NCBI GenBank assembly: GCA_018241185.1
Contig: JAFEEH010000198.1
Location: 1-64,000, forward strand
DNA length: 64,000 nt
Direction of reading: 5' to 3'
Source of the DNA: Pseudomonadota bacterium
Lineage (GTDB): Bacteria; Pseudomonadota; Gammaproteobacteria; Burkholderiales; Burkholderiaceae_C
Every line of letters begins with the position of its first letter. Position 1 is the first letter of the stretch. The notes below the pieces were generated by a model. It saw only the letters and a program-made list of their open reading frames with translations, had not been told where the DNA came from and did not search any database. Shown here piece after piece: positions 53,862 to 63,016 of this stretch. The translations under genes and the position numbers were made by a program.

Positions 53862-54626
53862 TCAGTCGGCCGCGTCGAGGCGGGCCACGGCCTCGCCCCA
53901 CTCGCCCAGGCGCGCGTGGTCGGTCAGGTCGATCTGCAAGGGCGTGAGGGCCACGTGGCCGGCTGCCGTCGCGTGAAAATCCGTGCCCTCACCGCTGTCC
54001 TTCGCGCCGCCGGCGCCGGCGATCCAGTACATGGTGTCGCCGCGCGGACTGTCCTGCGTGATGACCTTCTCGGCCGCGTGCCGGCGACCGAGGCGGCAGA
54101 CCTTGATCGGCTTGAGCTCTTCCACCGGCCGGTTGGGCACGTTGACGTTGAGCAGCCAGGCAGCGCCGCCGAGCATGCGCTCGCGCTCGATGCGCTGCAC
54201 CAGCCGCTGCGCGACCTGCGCCGCGGCGTCCACGTGCGCCCAGCCCTTCTCCATCTGCGAGATGGCGATGGCCGGAATGCCGAAAAGATAGGCTTCCATC
54301 GCCGCGCCGACAGTGCCCGAATAGATGGTGTCGTCGCCCATGTTGGCGCCGTTGTTGATGCCCGAGACCACGAGGTCCGGCCGGTAGTCCAGCAGGCCCT
54401 TGAGCGCGATGTGCACGCAGTCGGCGGGCGTGCCCGTTACATAGCGGAAGCCGTTGTGCGCCTGATGAACGTACAGCGGTGCGGACAGGGTCAGTGCGTT
54501 GGACTTGGCGCTGTTGTTGTGCTCCGGCGCGATCACCTCGACGTCGGCGATCTCGGCCAGCGCCTGCTGCAGTGCGACGATGCCGGGCGCCTGGTAGCCG
54601 TCGTCGTTGGAAATGAGGATCTTCAT
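53862..54626 (-). CDS. surE: 5'/3'-nucleotidase SurE
   Basis: SurE is a divalent-metal nucleoside monophosphate phosphatase of stress survival. The 254 residues begin MKILISNDDGYQAPGI (metal ligands Asp8, Asp9), with PEHNNSAKSNALTL, TPADCVHIALKGLL and SGINNGANMGDDTIYSGTVG. First gene of surE-pcm-nlpD. Confidence 0.95.
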   Translation of the reverse strand: MKILISNDDGYQAPGIVALQQALAEIADVEVIAPEHNNSAKSNALTLSAPLYVHQAHNGFRYVTGTPADCVHIALKGLLDYRPDLVVSGINNGANMGDDTIYSGTVGAAMEAYLFGIPAIAISQMEKGWAHVDAAAQVAQRLVQRIERERMLGGAAWLLNVNVPNRPVEELKPIKVCRLGRRHAAEKVITQDSPRGDTMYWIAGAGGAKDSGEGTDFHATAAGHVALTPLQIDLTDHARLGEWGEAVARLDAAD

Positions 54627-54764
54627 GGCAGAGCGGCCGATTCTAGGCCGCCCCTATGGGCGTCCTCGCCGCCTGGACCGGCGCGGGATTCCGGTCTCGC
54701 CAGGGACATCGCGCCCGCTGCAGCGGCCCGTATCATGCGCCGCTTCACAGACGGAGACTTTCGG

Positions 54765-55751
54765 ATGCATGCATGGCTTTGCGAGGATCCGGTGGGCGTC
54801 GACGCGCTCACCTGGAAGGAGTTGCCCACGCCGGAGCCCGGACCGGGCCAGGTGCTGGTGGAGATCCAGGCCGCGAGCCTGAACTTCCCCGATCTGCTCA
54901 TCGTCCAGAACAAGTACCAGATCAAGCCGCCCCTGCCCTTCGTGCCAGGCTCCGAATACGCCGGCATCGTGCGCGCGGTGGGCGAAGGCGTCACGCACCT
55001 GAAGCCGGGCCAGAACGTGGCCTGCCTGTCGGGCACCGGCGGCTTCGGCACGCACACCCTCGCACCGGCCGCGCTGTGCATGCCGCTGCCCGACGGCTTC
55101 TCGCATGTGGACGCGGCGGCCTTCATCATGATCTACGCCACGTCCTGGCACGCGCTGATCGATCGTGCGCAACTCAAGGCCGGCGAGACGGTGCTGGTGC
55201 TGGGCGCCGCAGGCGGTGTCGGCACCGCCGCGATCCAGATCGCAAAGGCGGCGGGCGCCCGCGTGATCGCTGCGGCCTCCACCGACGAGAAGTGCGCGTT
55301 GTGCAAGTCCATCGGCGCCGACGCGACGATCAACTACAGCACCCATGGCCTGCCGGGCGCATTCCGCGAGGCGGTGAAAGCAGCCACCGATGGCAAGGGC
55401 CCGGACGTGATCTACGACCCGGTGGGCGGCGATTTCGCCGAGCCTGCATTCCGGTCCATCGCATGGCGCGGCCGCTATTTGGTGGTGGGATTCGCCTCGG
55501 GCCCTATTCCCTCGCTCCCGCTCAATTTGATGCTGCTCAAGGGCGCATCGCTGGTGGGCGTGTTCTGGGGCGATTTCGCCAAGCGCGAGCCCAAGGCCAA
55601 TGCGCAGATGATGGCCGAACTCGCCCAATGGTATGCACAAGGCAAGGTCAAGCCGGTCATCGACCGCACCATGCCGATGACCGAATTGAAGGCGGCCTAT
55701 GCGCACATGGGATCTCGCGGTGTGATGGGCAAGCTCGTGCTCGTCAACTGA
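54765..55751 (+). CDS. NADPH:quinone oxidoreductase (zinc-independent MDR family)
   Basis: The 328-residue medium-chain dehydrogenase/reductase has the GroES-like N-domain (PGQVLVEIQAASLNFPDLLI), the cofactor motif VLGAAGGVGTAAIQIAKAAG and VGFASGPIPSLPLNLMLLKG, typical of QOR2-like proteins. No zinc ligands are seen. It probably reduces quinones or enones with NADPH. GGAG lies 8-9 bases before the ATG. Divergent from surE. Confidence 0.88.
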   Translation: MHAWLCEDPVGVDALTWKELPTPEPGPGQVLVEIQAASLNFPDLLIVQNKYQIKPPLPFVPGSEYAGIVRAVGEGVTHLKPGQNVACLSGTGGFGTHTLAPAALCMPLPDGFSHVDAAAFIMIYATSWHALIDRAQLKAGETVLVLGAAGGVGTAAIQIAKAAGARVIAAASTDEKCALCKSIGADATINYSTHGLPGAFREAVKAATDGKGPDVIYDPVGGDFAEPAFRSIAWRGRYLVVGFASGPIPSLPLNLMLLKGASLVGVFWGDFAKREPKANAQMMAELAQWYAQGKVKPVIDRTMPMTELKAAYAHMGSRGVMGKLVLVN

Positions 55752-55766
55752 CGCGTGGCAGGCGCC

Positions 55767-55804
55767 AAAAAACAAAGGCCCGCGAATGCGGGCCTTTGTT
55801 TTTG
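55767..55804. terminator. Bidirectional terminator between oxidoreductase and H-NS genes
   Basis: AAAAACAAAGGCCCGC and GCGGGCCTTTGTTTTT pair perfectly around GAAT, giving A- and T-tracts on both sides. Confidence 0.9.
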
Positions 55805-55830
55805 AACCTGCGCGATGCGCCGACAGCTGC

Positions 55831-56172
55831 TCAGTTGACTTCGAATTCGCTGAGCGATTTGCCGGCAGCCAGCGCCTCGGTCACCCAGCGCGGCTTGCGG
55901 CCGCGGCCGCCCGACCAGGTTTCGCCCGTCGGGCTGCGGTATTTCACTGCCGGCTTCGCCGCCGGTGCCGATAGGGCCCGCTTGCCGGCGCCGCGGACCG
56001 ACAGCTTCAGATCGGCGGCAGTGATGCCGTAATCGGCAATCTTCTTGCGAATGTCCTCGATCACGCCGGCACGCTCGTGGGTGCGCAACTCCTCGGCCTG
56101 CTTGCGCAATTGCGCAATGAGCTCGTCGTGCTGCTGAATCTGGGAATTGATCTCGGCAAGGGTGATGGCCAT
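55831..56172 (-). CDS. H-NS family nucleoid protein
   Basis: The 113-residue protein has an N-terminal coiled-coil oligomerisation part (about 1-55, LAEINSQIQQHDELIAQLRK) and the C-terminal DNA-binding core YRSPTGETWSGGRGRKPRWV. The GRGRKP loop is the AT-hook-like element that enters the minor groove. This length and core are typical of beta-proteobacterial H-NS proteins (e.g. BpH3). It silences AT-rich, often foreign DNA. Confidence 0.92.
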   Translation of the reverse strand: MAITLAEINSQIQQHDELIAQLRKQAEELRTHERAGVIEDIRKKIADYGITAADLKLSVRGAGKRALSAPAAKPAVKYRSPTGETWSGGRGRKPRWVTEALAAGKSLSEFEVN

Positions 56173-56330
56173 TCGAAGGGTCCTTCCAATTGAAACGCCG
56201 CGAATTCTAATTCATGTCGAAATGGATGGAAGACCCAATTCGTCCGGCTTGTTCATTGAATAGTCGAAACCGAATGTTTCATGGCCGGCAACAAGGCGGC
56301 TGGAAATTGCGATCGCCACAACGCCGGCAA

Positions 56331-56364
56331 GAAAAAACCCCGCATCCTTGCGAATGCGGGGTTT
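56331..56364 (-). terminator. Terminator after tRNA-His
   Basis: AAAACCCCGCAT and ATGCGGGGTTTT form a perfect 12-bp stem; on the minus strand it ends in GGTTTTTTC, downstream of tRNA-His. Confidence 0.88.
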
Positions 56365-56408
56365 TGCTTTCTACGCGACCTTCTGCCTGGACGGACAAGA
56401 TCAAAAGA

Positions 56409-56484
56409 TGGGGTGGCTGATGGGACTCGAACCCACGACAACCAGGATCACAACCTGGGACTCTACCAACTGAGCTACAGCCAC
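56409..56484 (-). tRNA. tRNA-His (anticodon GUG)
   Basis: On the minus strand GTGGCTG pairs with CAGCCAC. The D-arm TAGCTCAGTTGGTAGAG, anticodon loop TTGTGAT (GTG) and T-loop GGGTTCGAGTCCC are in place. CCA is encoded, and a G at 56485 supplies the extra G-1 typical of tRNA-His, facing C73. Confidence 0.97.
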
Positions 56485-56515
56485 CGGAGAACTTCGAATT
56501 GTACTGTGAAAATGC

Positions 56516-58432
56516 TCAGCTTCGCGCGCCGCCGGCCACACTTTCCGCCGGGCGCGGCACCAGGATTTTGACCTTGAGTCGATCCTTGAGCACCTCGTAA
56601 TAGGCAGCTGCCTCAGCCCCGCCGGTGGCCTGGGCAAGCTGTGCGCGCTCCTGCTGCTGGACGCCCGCAGGCGACGCGGCGCGAGGCACATCCTTGTTCA
56701 CACGCATCACGGCGTAGCCATCGCTGCCCAGATCCACACCCACCCAGGCCGGCAGCTTGGCCCCGTCCGCGCGCAGGGCGGCCTCGACCAGTGCAGGGGG
56801 CTGCGACTGCGACTGCGCACGCGAAAGCACGATCGACGTGCCCAATGAGGCACCGGCCGCATTCGCCTGCCAGGCCGCGAGCTTGGCCTCGCCTTCTGCC
56901 TTGGCAAGCGCTGCGGCGCGTTGGGCCACGAGCAACTCGCGTACCTTGTCCTTGACCTCGGCGAAGGGCAAGGCGCGCGCTGGGGAGTACTGGGTCACGC
57001 GGCCGGAAGCGAGTTGGTTCGAGCCGATCTCGATCGCCTCGGTGTTGTGCTTGCGGTCCAGCGACTCCGGTGCGAACAGCGCCGCCAGGAAATTGCGGCT
57101 CGCCAGCGCGCCCTTGGCGTCCGGTGCCGGCGTTCGCGTGACGCCCGACGCCTTCTGGATCGTCAGCTTGAGCTTGTCGGCCGCAGGCTGCAGGCTGTCG
57201 CCCTGCTGGTAGACGAGATCGCTCATCGTTTCGGCCGCCTTGGCGAACTCCTGCGTCGCCTGCTGGGTGCGCACCTCGTTTTCGATCTGGGCGCGCACCT
57301 GCTCGAAGGGCGGTACCACGGCGGGCTTCACGTCGTCGAGACGGATGATGTGGTAGCCGAACTCGGACTCGACCACGTTGCTGATCTCGCCCTTCTTCAT
57401 GGCGAACACGGCATCCTCGAACGGCTTGACCATCGCTCCGCGCGTCACGAAGTCGAGTTCACCGCCCTTCTCGGCAGAGCCGGGATCCTGCGAGTTCTTG
57501 CGTGCGAGGTCGCCGAAGCTTCCGGGCGCCTTGCGCACCTCGGCCAGCAGCTGCTCGGCCTTGGCCTTCGCCTTTTCTCGCTCGGCGGCCGGAGCATCCT
57601 TGGCCGCCGTGATGAGGATGTGGCTCGCGCGCCGCTCCTCCTTGGTGCCGAAGCGTTCCTTGTTCTGTTCGTAGTAGGCCTTCAGATCGGCGTCGCTCAC
57701 GGTCACGGCCTTCTTGGCGGCATCGAGGTCGAGCACGATGTACTCGATGCTGGCCTGCTCCGGCGCCTGGAACTGCGCCGTGTGGGCCTTGTAGTAAGCC
57801 TCGAGGTCCGCGTCGCTCACGCTGACCTTGCTCGCGAACTCCTTGGGCGAAAAACGCGCCACCTGGACCTCGCGCTGGTCGTAGATGGCATTCAGCGCCA
57901 CATCTGCCTGCGCTCGGCTCGCCTGGGCGGTGACGGTCACGCCGGCCAGCACCTGCTGGGTCGTGAGTTCGGCGCGTACTGCACGCGCGAACTGGTCGGG
58001 TGTCATGCCCACGCCCAGCCGAAACGCGCCCTCGTCGAGCTCGCCTTTGGCATTGCGGAAATTCTTCACACCGCGGTCCTCGGCCGCCAGACGCACCGCC
58101 ATGTCCGACACCGTCAGGTTGGCTTTGGACGCAGCGGCAACCAGCACACGGTCGCGCACCATCCGCTCGAGCGTCGCATAGCGGGCGGCATCCGAATCGA
58201 GCATCGCGGGATCGACCCCCGGCATCTGCTGCCGCAGCCGGTCGGCTTCGTTGCGATGCTGCGCATCCCACTCCGGCCGCGTGATGGCTTGCCCGTCCAC
58301 CGTGGCCACGCTGTCGCCGCCGCGGTTGAGTTCCGTGTAGCGCTCGACGCCGAACAGCACGAACGACGGGATGATCAGCAAGAACAAGAAGAACATGGCG
58401 AACTTGTTGTACTTGCGGAAGAAATCAAACAT
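56516..58432 (-). CDS. ppiD: Periplasmic folding chaperone PpiD
   Basis: The 638-residue inner-membrane-anchored protein has one N-terminal helix (FAMFFLFLLIIPSFVLFGV), a SurA-type N-domain and a parvulin domain (about 265-365, RRASHILITA, GELDFVTRGAMVKPFEDAVF, GYHIIRLDDVKP). A second PPIase-like region lies toward the C-terminus. PpiD sits at the Sec translocon and helps outer-membrane proteins leave it. It lies between the two tRNA genes on the same strand. Confidence 0.93.
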   Translation of the reverse strand: MFDFFRKYNKFAMFFLFLLIIPSFVLFGVERYTELNRGGDSVATVDGQAITRPEWDAQHRNEADRLRQQMPGVDPAMLDSDAARYATLERMVRDRVLVAAASKANLTVSDMAVRLAAEDRGVKNFRNAKGELDEGAFRLGVGMTPDQFARAVRAELTTQQVLAGVTVTAQASRAQADVALNAIYDQREVQVARFSPKEFASKVSVSDADLEAYYKAHTAQFQAPEQASIEYIVLDLDAAKKAVTVSDADLKAYYEQNKERFGTKEERRASHILITAAKDAPAAEREKAKAKAEQLLAEVRKAPGSFGDLARKNSQDPGSAEKGGELDFVTRGAMVKPFEDAVFAMKKGEISNVVESEFGYHIIRLDDVKPAVVPPFEQVRAQIENEVRTQQATQEFAKAAETMSDLVYQQGDSLQPAADKLKLTIQKASGVTRTPAPDAKGALASRNFLAALFAPESLDRKHNTEAIEIGSNQLASGRVTQYSPARALPFAEVKDKVRELLVAQRAAALAKAEGEAKLAAWQANAAGASLGTSIVLSRAQSQSQPPALVEAALRADGAKLPAWVGVDLGSDGYAVMRVNKDVPRAASPAGVQQQERAQLAQATGGAEAAAYYEVLKDRLKVKILVPRPAESVAGGARS

Positions 58433-58518
58433 GCCTGGACACTTTCTCTGGCTGCGCGCCGGAGCGCATTCGACGAGACCAACAAAAAAGGCGAACCGAT
58501 GTTCGCCTTTGCTTCGGG

Positions 58519-58594
58519 TGGTGGGTGCTGACGGGCTCGAACCGCCGACCTACGCCTTGTAAGGGCGCCGCTCTACCAACTGAGCTAAGCACCC
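58519..58594 (-). tRNA. tRNA-Val (anticodon UAC)
   Basis: On the minus strand GGGTGCT pairs with AGCACCC. D-arm TAGCTCAGTTGGTAGAG, anticodon loop CTTACAA (TAC), T-loop GCGGTTCGAGCCCG and encoded ACCA end complete it. Confidence 0.97.
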
Positions 58595-58610
58595 CACCGT
58601 CAGTTCCCCA

Positions 58611-58883
58611 TCAGTTCAGCGCGTCCTTGAGCGCCTTGCCGGGGCGGAACTTCGGGATCTTGGCAGCCTTGATTTTAATCGCGGTGCCGGTGCGGGGATT
58701 TCGGCCGGTGCGAGCCGCCCGCTTGCCCACGGCGAAGGTGCCGAAACCGACGAGCGACACGGAACCGCCTTTCTTCAACGTGGTGCGGATGGCACCGATG
58801 GTCGACTCGAGCGCGCGCGTGGCGGCTGCTTTGGAAATGTCGGCGTTCTTTGCGATGTGCTCAATCAGTTCGGTCTTGTTCAC
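58611..58883 (-). CDS. hupB: DNA-binding protein HU-beta
   Basis: The 90-residue histone-like protein begins [20 protein letters not shown] and has the DNA-wrapping arm with [14 protein letters not shown]. The start is GTG at 58883 with AAGGGG upstream. It is followed by tRNA-Val in the same direction, the frequent hupB-tRNA-ppiD arrangement. Confidence 0.95.
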   Translation of the reverse strand: MNKTELIEHIAKNADISKAAATRALESTIGAIRTTLKKGGSVSLVGFGTFAVGKRAARTGRNPRTGTAIKIKAAKIPKFRPGKALKDALN

Positions 58884-59105
58884 AAGGGCCCCTTGTTCGG
58901 AAGAGTTGATCGGGTGACGTCAAGTGCGCGACCGGCCCTGCGGCAATGCCGGGCATTTCGGGCGAGGGTGGGAGGCAGTCCTGACGCTTCGGCAGCGCGC
59001 TGCCGAAGGCGATTAAAGCCATGCAGCCAGAGGGTGTCAATAAGACAAAGGCCTCCCCGGCGCAGTGGGTCCGAGGATTTTAGGGGCGTTTTGTGCAGTC
59101 CTCGT

Positions 59106-60197
59106 TCAAAGCGCCTGTGCGATCGCCTTGCCCAGGTCGACAGTGCCTGCGCTGCCACCGATGTCACGCGTGCGCGGCGCGCCACTGCCAGGCGCGAGCA
59201 CGGCCTCGATGCTGCGCAGGATGGCGTCGTGCGCCTCCTTGTGGCCGAGGAATTCCAGCATCATCGCGCCGCACCAGATCTGACCGATCGGGTTCGCGAT
59301 GCCCTGCCCCGCGATGTCCGGCGCCGAGCCGTGCACCGGCTCGAAAAGTGACGGGGTCGTGCGGTCGGGGTTGAGGTTGGCACTTGGCGCGATGCCGATC
59401 GTGCCGGTGCACGCCGGGCCCAGGTCCGAAAGGATGTCGCCGAACAGGTTGCTTGCCACCACCACGTCGAAGAAATCGGGACGCTGCACGAAATGCGCCG
59501 TGAGGATGTCGATGTGGAACTTGTCGAGCGTGATGCCCGGGTACTGCTTGGCCATCTCTGCCACACGCTCGTCCCAGTAGGGCATGGTGATCGAGATGCC
59601 ATTGCTCTTGGTGGCGCTGGTCAGGTGCTTCTTGGGCCGCGACTGCGCGAGCTCGAACGCGAACTTGAGCACGCGGTCGACGCCGTGGCGAGACATCACG
59701 GTCTCCTGCACCACGATCTCGCGCGGCGTGCCGGCATACATGCGGCCGCCAATGCTGGAGTACTCGCCTTCGGTGTTCTCCCGCACGATGTACATGTCGA
59801 TCTCGCCAGGCTCGCGCGGGCTGCCGTCGCGGCGCACCACCGGCGCGGTGATGCCGGGCATCAGGCGCGCGGGGCGCAGGTTGATGTACTGGTCGAACTC
59901 GCGGCGAAACAGCAGCAGCGAGCCCCACAGCGACACGTGGTCGGCGATCTTCTCGGGCCACCCGACGGCGCCGAAGAAGATCGCGTCGTGCCCGCCGATC
60001 TGGTCCTTCCAGTCGTCGGGCAACATCTTCCCGTGCTTCTCGAAATAGTCCCAGCTGGAGAAGTCGAAGTGGTCGAAAGCGAGGTCGATGCCGAACTTGC
60101 GCGCCGCCGCGTCGACGACCCGAAGCCCTTCGGGCATGGTCTCCTTGCCGATCCCGTCGCCGGCGATGACGGCGATGCGCTTCTTGCTGCTGCTCAT
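59106..60197 (-). CDS. ttuC: Tartrate dehydrogenase/decarboxylase (TtuC-type, beta-decarboxylating)
   Basis: The 363-residue enzyme of the isopropylmalate/isocitrate dehydrogenase family oxidises tartrate or D-malate with NAD. It shows IAVIAGDGIGKETMPEGLRV, IFFGAVGWPEKIADHVSLWG (typical of the tartrate branch), REPGEIDMYIVRENTEGEYS, metal ligands in SNLFGDILSDLG and PVHGSAPDIAGQGIANP. Its ATG overlaps the stop of the hydrolase gene by ATGA. The divergent LysR gene is its likely regulator, as in ttu/dmlA loci. Confidence 0.9.
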   Translation of the reverse strand: MSSSKKRIAVIAGDGIGKETMPEGLRVVDAAARKFGIDLAFDHFDFSSWDYFEKHGKMLPDDWKDQIGGHDAIFFGAVGWPEKIADHVSLWGSLLLFRREFDQYINLRPARLMPGITAPVVRRDGSPREPGEIDMYIVRENTEGEYSSIGGRMYAGTPREIVVQETVMSRHGVDRVLKFAFELAQSRPKKHLTSATKSNGISITMPYWDERVAEMAKQYPGITLDKFHIDILTAHFVQRPDFFDVVVASNLFGDILSDLGPACTGTIGIAPSANLNPDRTTPSLFEPVHGSAPDIAGQGIANPIGQIWCGAMMLEFLGHKEAHDAILRSIEAVLAPGSGAPRTRDIGGSAGTVDLGKAIAQAL

Positions 60198-61090
60198 GGT
60201 GTGTCTTCCTTGGACTCGGTGAAAAACCGGAGGGCCTCGGCCGCCAGGGCCTCGGGTGCCTCCTCAGGGATGTAGTGGCCGCAAGGCAGCGGCGCGCCGC
60301 TCACCTGCGTGGCCCGCTCGCGCCACAGCGCGAGCACGTCGAAGCAGCGGCCGACGACGCCGTGGGCACCCCACAGCACGTGCAGCGGCTGTTCGAGCCG
60401 TCGGCCCGCCGCGATGTCCTCGCGGTCGTGCGCCAGGTCGATGCCGGCCGAGGCGCGGTAGTCCTCGCAGATGCCCCGTGCACTGCCGGGCAGCGCGATG
60501 CAGCGCTCGTACTCGGCCATCGCCTCGGGCGCGAAGGGGCCCAGGCCGGCGTAGCGTCCGCCCATGGTGCTGCGCACATAGCGCACGGGGTCGGACTCGA
60601 TCAACGCTTCTGGCAGCGGTGACGGCTGGATCAGGAAGAACCAGTGCCAGTAGGCACGTGCGAAGGCCAGGTCGGTGCGCTCGTACATGGCCAGCGTGGG
60701 CGCGATGTCCAGCAGCATCATGCGTTCGACCGACGACGGATGGTCCGCCGCGAGACGATGCGCGACGCGGGCGCCGCGGTCGTGCGCCAGCACGCCGAAG
60801 CGCTCGAAGCCATGGTGCCCCATGGCGGCCAGCGCATCCTGCGCCATCTCGCGCTTGCTGTAGGGCCGATGTTCCGTATCGGTGGGCGGCCGGCCCGAAT
60901 CGCCGTAGCCGCGCAGGTCGACCATCACAAGCGTGAACTGCCGCGCCAGCGTCGGCGCGACCCGGTGCCAGATCGCATGCGTCTGGGGATGGCCGTGCAG
61001 CAGCAGCAGGGGGGCGCCCTGCCCGCCGACGCGGCCATGGATACACACGCCGTCGCGTTCGATGTCGAAGGGGGTGAAGTCGTCCAGCAC
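60194..61090 (-). CDS. Alpha/beta hydrolase, haloacetate dehalogenase-like
   Basis: The 298 residues have the oxyanion motif LLLLHGHPQTHAIWH, VDLRGYGDSGRP and the nucleophile segment LAHDRGARVAHRLAADHP, whose Asp and following arginines match fluoroacetate dehalogenases. The C-terminal GHYIPEEAPE supplies the histidine. An epoxide hydrolase-like role cannot be excluded. The start is GTG at 61090 (VLDDFTPFDIE). It is first in a two-gene operon with ttuC, divergent from the LysR gene. Confidence 0.82.
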   Translation of the reverse strand: MLDDFTPFDIERDGVCIHGRVGGQGAPLLLLHGHPQTHAIWHRVAPTLARQFTLVMVDLRGYGDSGRPPTDTEHRPYSKREMAQDALAAMGHHGFERFGVLAHDRGARVAHRLAADHPSSVERMMLLDIAPTLAMYERTDLAFARAYWHWFFLIQPSPLPEALIESDPVRYVRSTMGGRYAGLGPFAPEAMAEYERCIALPGSARGICEDYRASAGIDLAHDREDIAAGRRLEQPLHVLWGAHGVVGRCFDVLALWRERATQVSGAPLPCGHYIPEEAPEALAAEALRFFTESKEDTP

Positions 61091-61165
61091 GCGGCAATTG
61101 TGCGTTGCGCGACGCCAACGGATCAAGCAACAATCCGCCAATCGACTCTTTCCTATTTTGAATGA

Positions 61166-62122
61166 ATGGAACGCGCGGACCTCGAGCTGGTGTTGAACGT
61201 GCGCGACCGCGGCAGCCTGGCGGGTGCGGCAGCGGCGCTCGGCGTGGTGCCCTCGGTCGTCACCAAGCGCCTCGCCGCGCTGGAGGCGCGGCTGGGCCAG
61301 CGCCTGTTCGAACGCACCACGCGCCGCCTCGTGCTCACGCGCGAGGGCGAGGCGGTGTGCGGCCATGCGCAGAAGCTGCTCGAAGGCTTCGCGGCACTCG
61401 AATCGGACCTGCGTGAACGGCAGCAGGCGCTCAGCGGCACCATCCGGCTGGCCGCCACACTGGGCTTCGGCCGTCGCTGGGTCGGCCCGGCGCTCGCCAC
61501 ATTCCAGCAGAAGAATCCCGGCGTGCGGATCGACCTGCGCCTGAGCGAGCAGCTGCCCGAGCTCGGGGCCGAGGGCTATGACGGTGCCGTCTGGCTGTGG
61601 TCCGTGCAGGCGCGGCACGCCGCCGACTGGACCATGCGGCGCCTGGCCCGCAACCAGCGCGTCGTGGTTGCGGCGCCGGACTACCTCGAAGCGCACGGCG
61701 TGCCGGCGTCGCCCGACGAACTCGCCCATCATGCCTGCCTGTCGGTGCAGGAGAACGAGGACAGCGGCCGCACGGCCAACGCCCGGTCGGTGTGGACGCT
61801 GCGGCACCAGCGCGACGGCACCGTGCACCGTGTACGCGTCGAAGGCCCGCTGTCGAGCAACTCGGGCGAGCTGGTGCGCGACTGGTGCCTGGCCGGCCAC
61901 GGCCTCATGCTGCGCAGCCTGTGGGACGTGGCACCGCACCTCGCCGCCGGCAGGCTGGTGCGGGTACTGCCGCAGTACGCGATGACCGATGCCGACATCC
62001 ACTGGATCGCCCCCTGGCAGCCGAAGACGCCGCGCCGGGTGCGCCTGCTGGTCGACGCGCTGGCGGAGCATTTCCGCGGCGAGCCGTGGAAGCCACCGAC
62101 GACGGCTCGCCGAAAAGGGTGA
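61166..62122 (+). CDS. LysR-type transcriptional regulator
   Basis: The 318 residues have the LysR winged helix (about 3-62, RGSLAGAAAALGVVPSVVTK, LGQRLFERTTRRLVLT) and a substrate-binding domain resembling the DmlR/CrgA group (PALATFQQKNPGVRIDLRLS, WLCLAGHGLM-like region). It is divergent from the hydrolase-ttuC pair across 75 bases and likely activates it with a tartrate- or malate-like inducer. It is convergent with the EamA gene. Confidence 0.9.
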   Translation: MERADLELVLNVRDRGSLAGAAAALGVVPSVVTKRLAALEARLGQRLFERTTRRLVLTREGEAVCGHAQKLLEGFAALESDLRERQQALSGTIRLAATLGFGRRWVGPALATFQQKNPGVRIDLRLSEQLPELGAEGYDGAVWLWSVQARHAADWTMRRLARNQRVVVAAPDYLEAHGVPASPDELAHHACLSVQENEDSGRTANARSVWTLRHQRDGTVHRVRVEGPLSSNSGELVRDWCLAGHGLMLRSLWDVAPHLAAGRLVRVLPQYAMTDADIHWIAPWQPKTPRRVRLLVDALAEHFRGEPWKPPTTARRKG

Positions 62123-62125
62123 CGC

Positions 62126-63016
62126 TCAGGCCGGGCGCGGCTCGCGCACCACCAGGCTCACGCCGAGCGCCGTCAGCGCGATGCCGGCCACCGTGAGCAC
62201 GGTGATGGGCTCGTCGAACAGCAGCCACGCCATGACGGCCGTGCAGGGCGGCACGAGGTATAGCAGGCTGGTCACGGCCGTGGCCGTGCCGCGCTGGATG
62301 AGCATGTACAGCAGCGAGCTGCCGCCCAGGGTCAGCGCTACCACCGACCAGGCCATGGCGCCGATCGATCCCGCGGTCCATTCGATGGACGACCGCTCCA
62401 GCAGCAGCGCGAGCGGCAGCGTCACCGCCAGCGCCGCCAGCTGCTGCACCGCGCTGGCCGAACGCACGTCGCAGGGCGCCACGAAACGCTTCTGATACAG
62501 CGTGCCGGCCGTGATGGACAGCAGCGCCAGCAGGGCCAGAGAAAGAGTGAGCGCGCTGACCTCGCCGCCCTGCCCCAGCTTGCGGGCCACCACCAGCGCC
62601 AGCCCCGCGAAACCCAGCACCAGGCCGAGCCACTGCCGCGGCGCGATGCGCCCGCCATGGAAGGACATCCACACGGCCGTGAGCACCGGCTGGATGCCCA
62701 CCAGCAAGGCCACGAGACCCGAACCCATGCCGGCCTTGACGGCCGCCCACACGCCGCCGAGATAGCCGGCCTGCATCAGCACGCCGGTCACGGCCAGGTG
62801 CAGAGCCTGCGTGCGCGAGCGCGGCCAAGCCACACCGGCCGCCATCACCCAGGCCAGGAAACAGGCGGAAGACAGCGCATAGCGCACGGCAAGAAACTTG
62901 AGCGGCGGCGCGTGCGGCATGGCATAGCGCGCCACGATGAAGCCGGTGCTCCAGATCAGCACGAAGACCGCGGGCATGGCGCGCAGCCAGCCGTCGCTGC
63001 GCGCCATGGCGCTCAT
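62126..63016 (-). CDS. EamA/DMT-family transporter
   Basis: The 296-residue membrane protein has ten predicted helices in two EamA repeats: VFVLIWSTGFIVARYAMPHA in the first and the Pro-containing LYLVPPCTAVMAWLLFDEPI in the second. Substrates of this family are metabolites or amino acids exported from the cell. The ATG overlaps the pgsA stop (ATGA). Confidence 0.88.
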   Translation of the reverse strand: MSAMARSDGWLRAMPAVFVLIWSTGFIVARYAMPHAPPLKFLAVRYALSSACFLAWVMAAGVAWPRSRTQALHLAVTGVLMQAGYLGGVWAAVKAGMGSGLVALLVGIQPVLTAVWMSFHGGRIAPRQWLGLVLGFAGLALVVARKLGQGGEVSALTLSLALLALLSITAGTLYQKRFVAPCDVRSASAVQQLAALAVTLPLALLLERSSIEWTAGSIGAMAWSVVALTLGGSSLLYMLIQRGTATAVTSLLYLVPPCTAVMAWLLFDEPITVLTVAGIALTALGVSLVVREPRPA

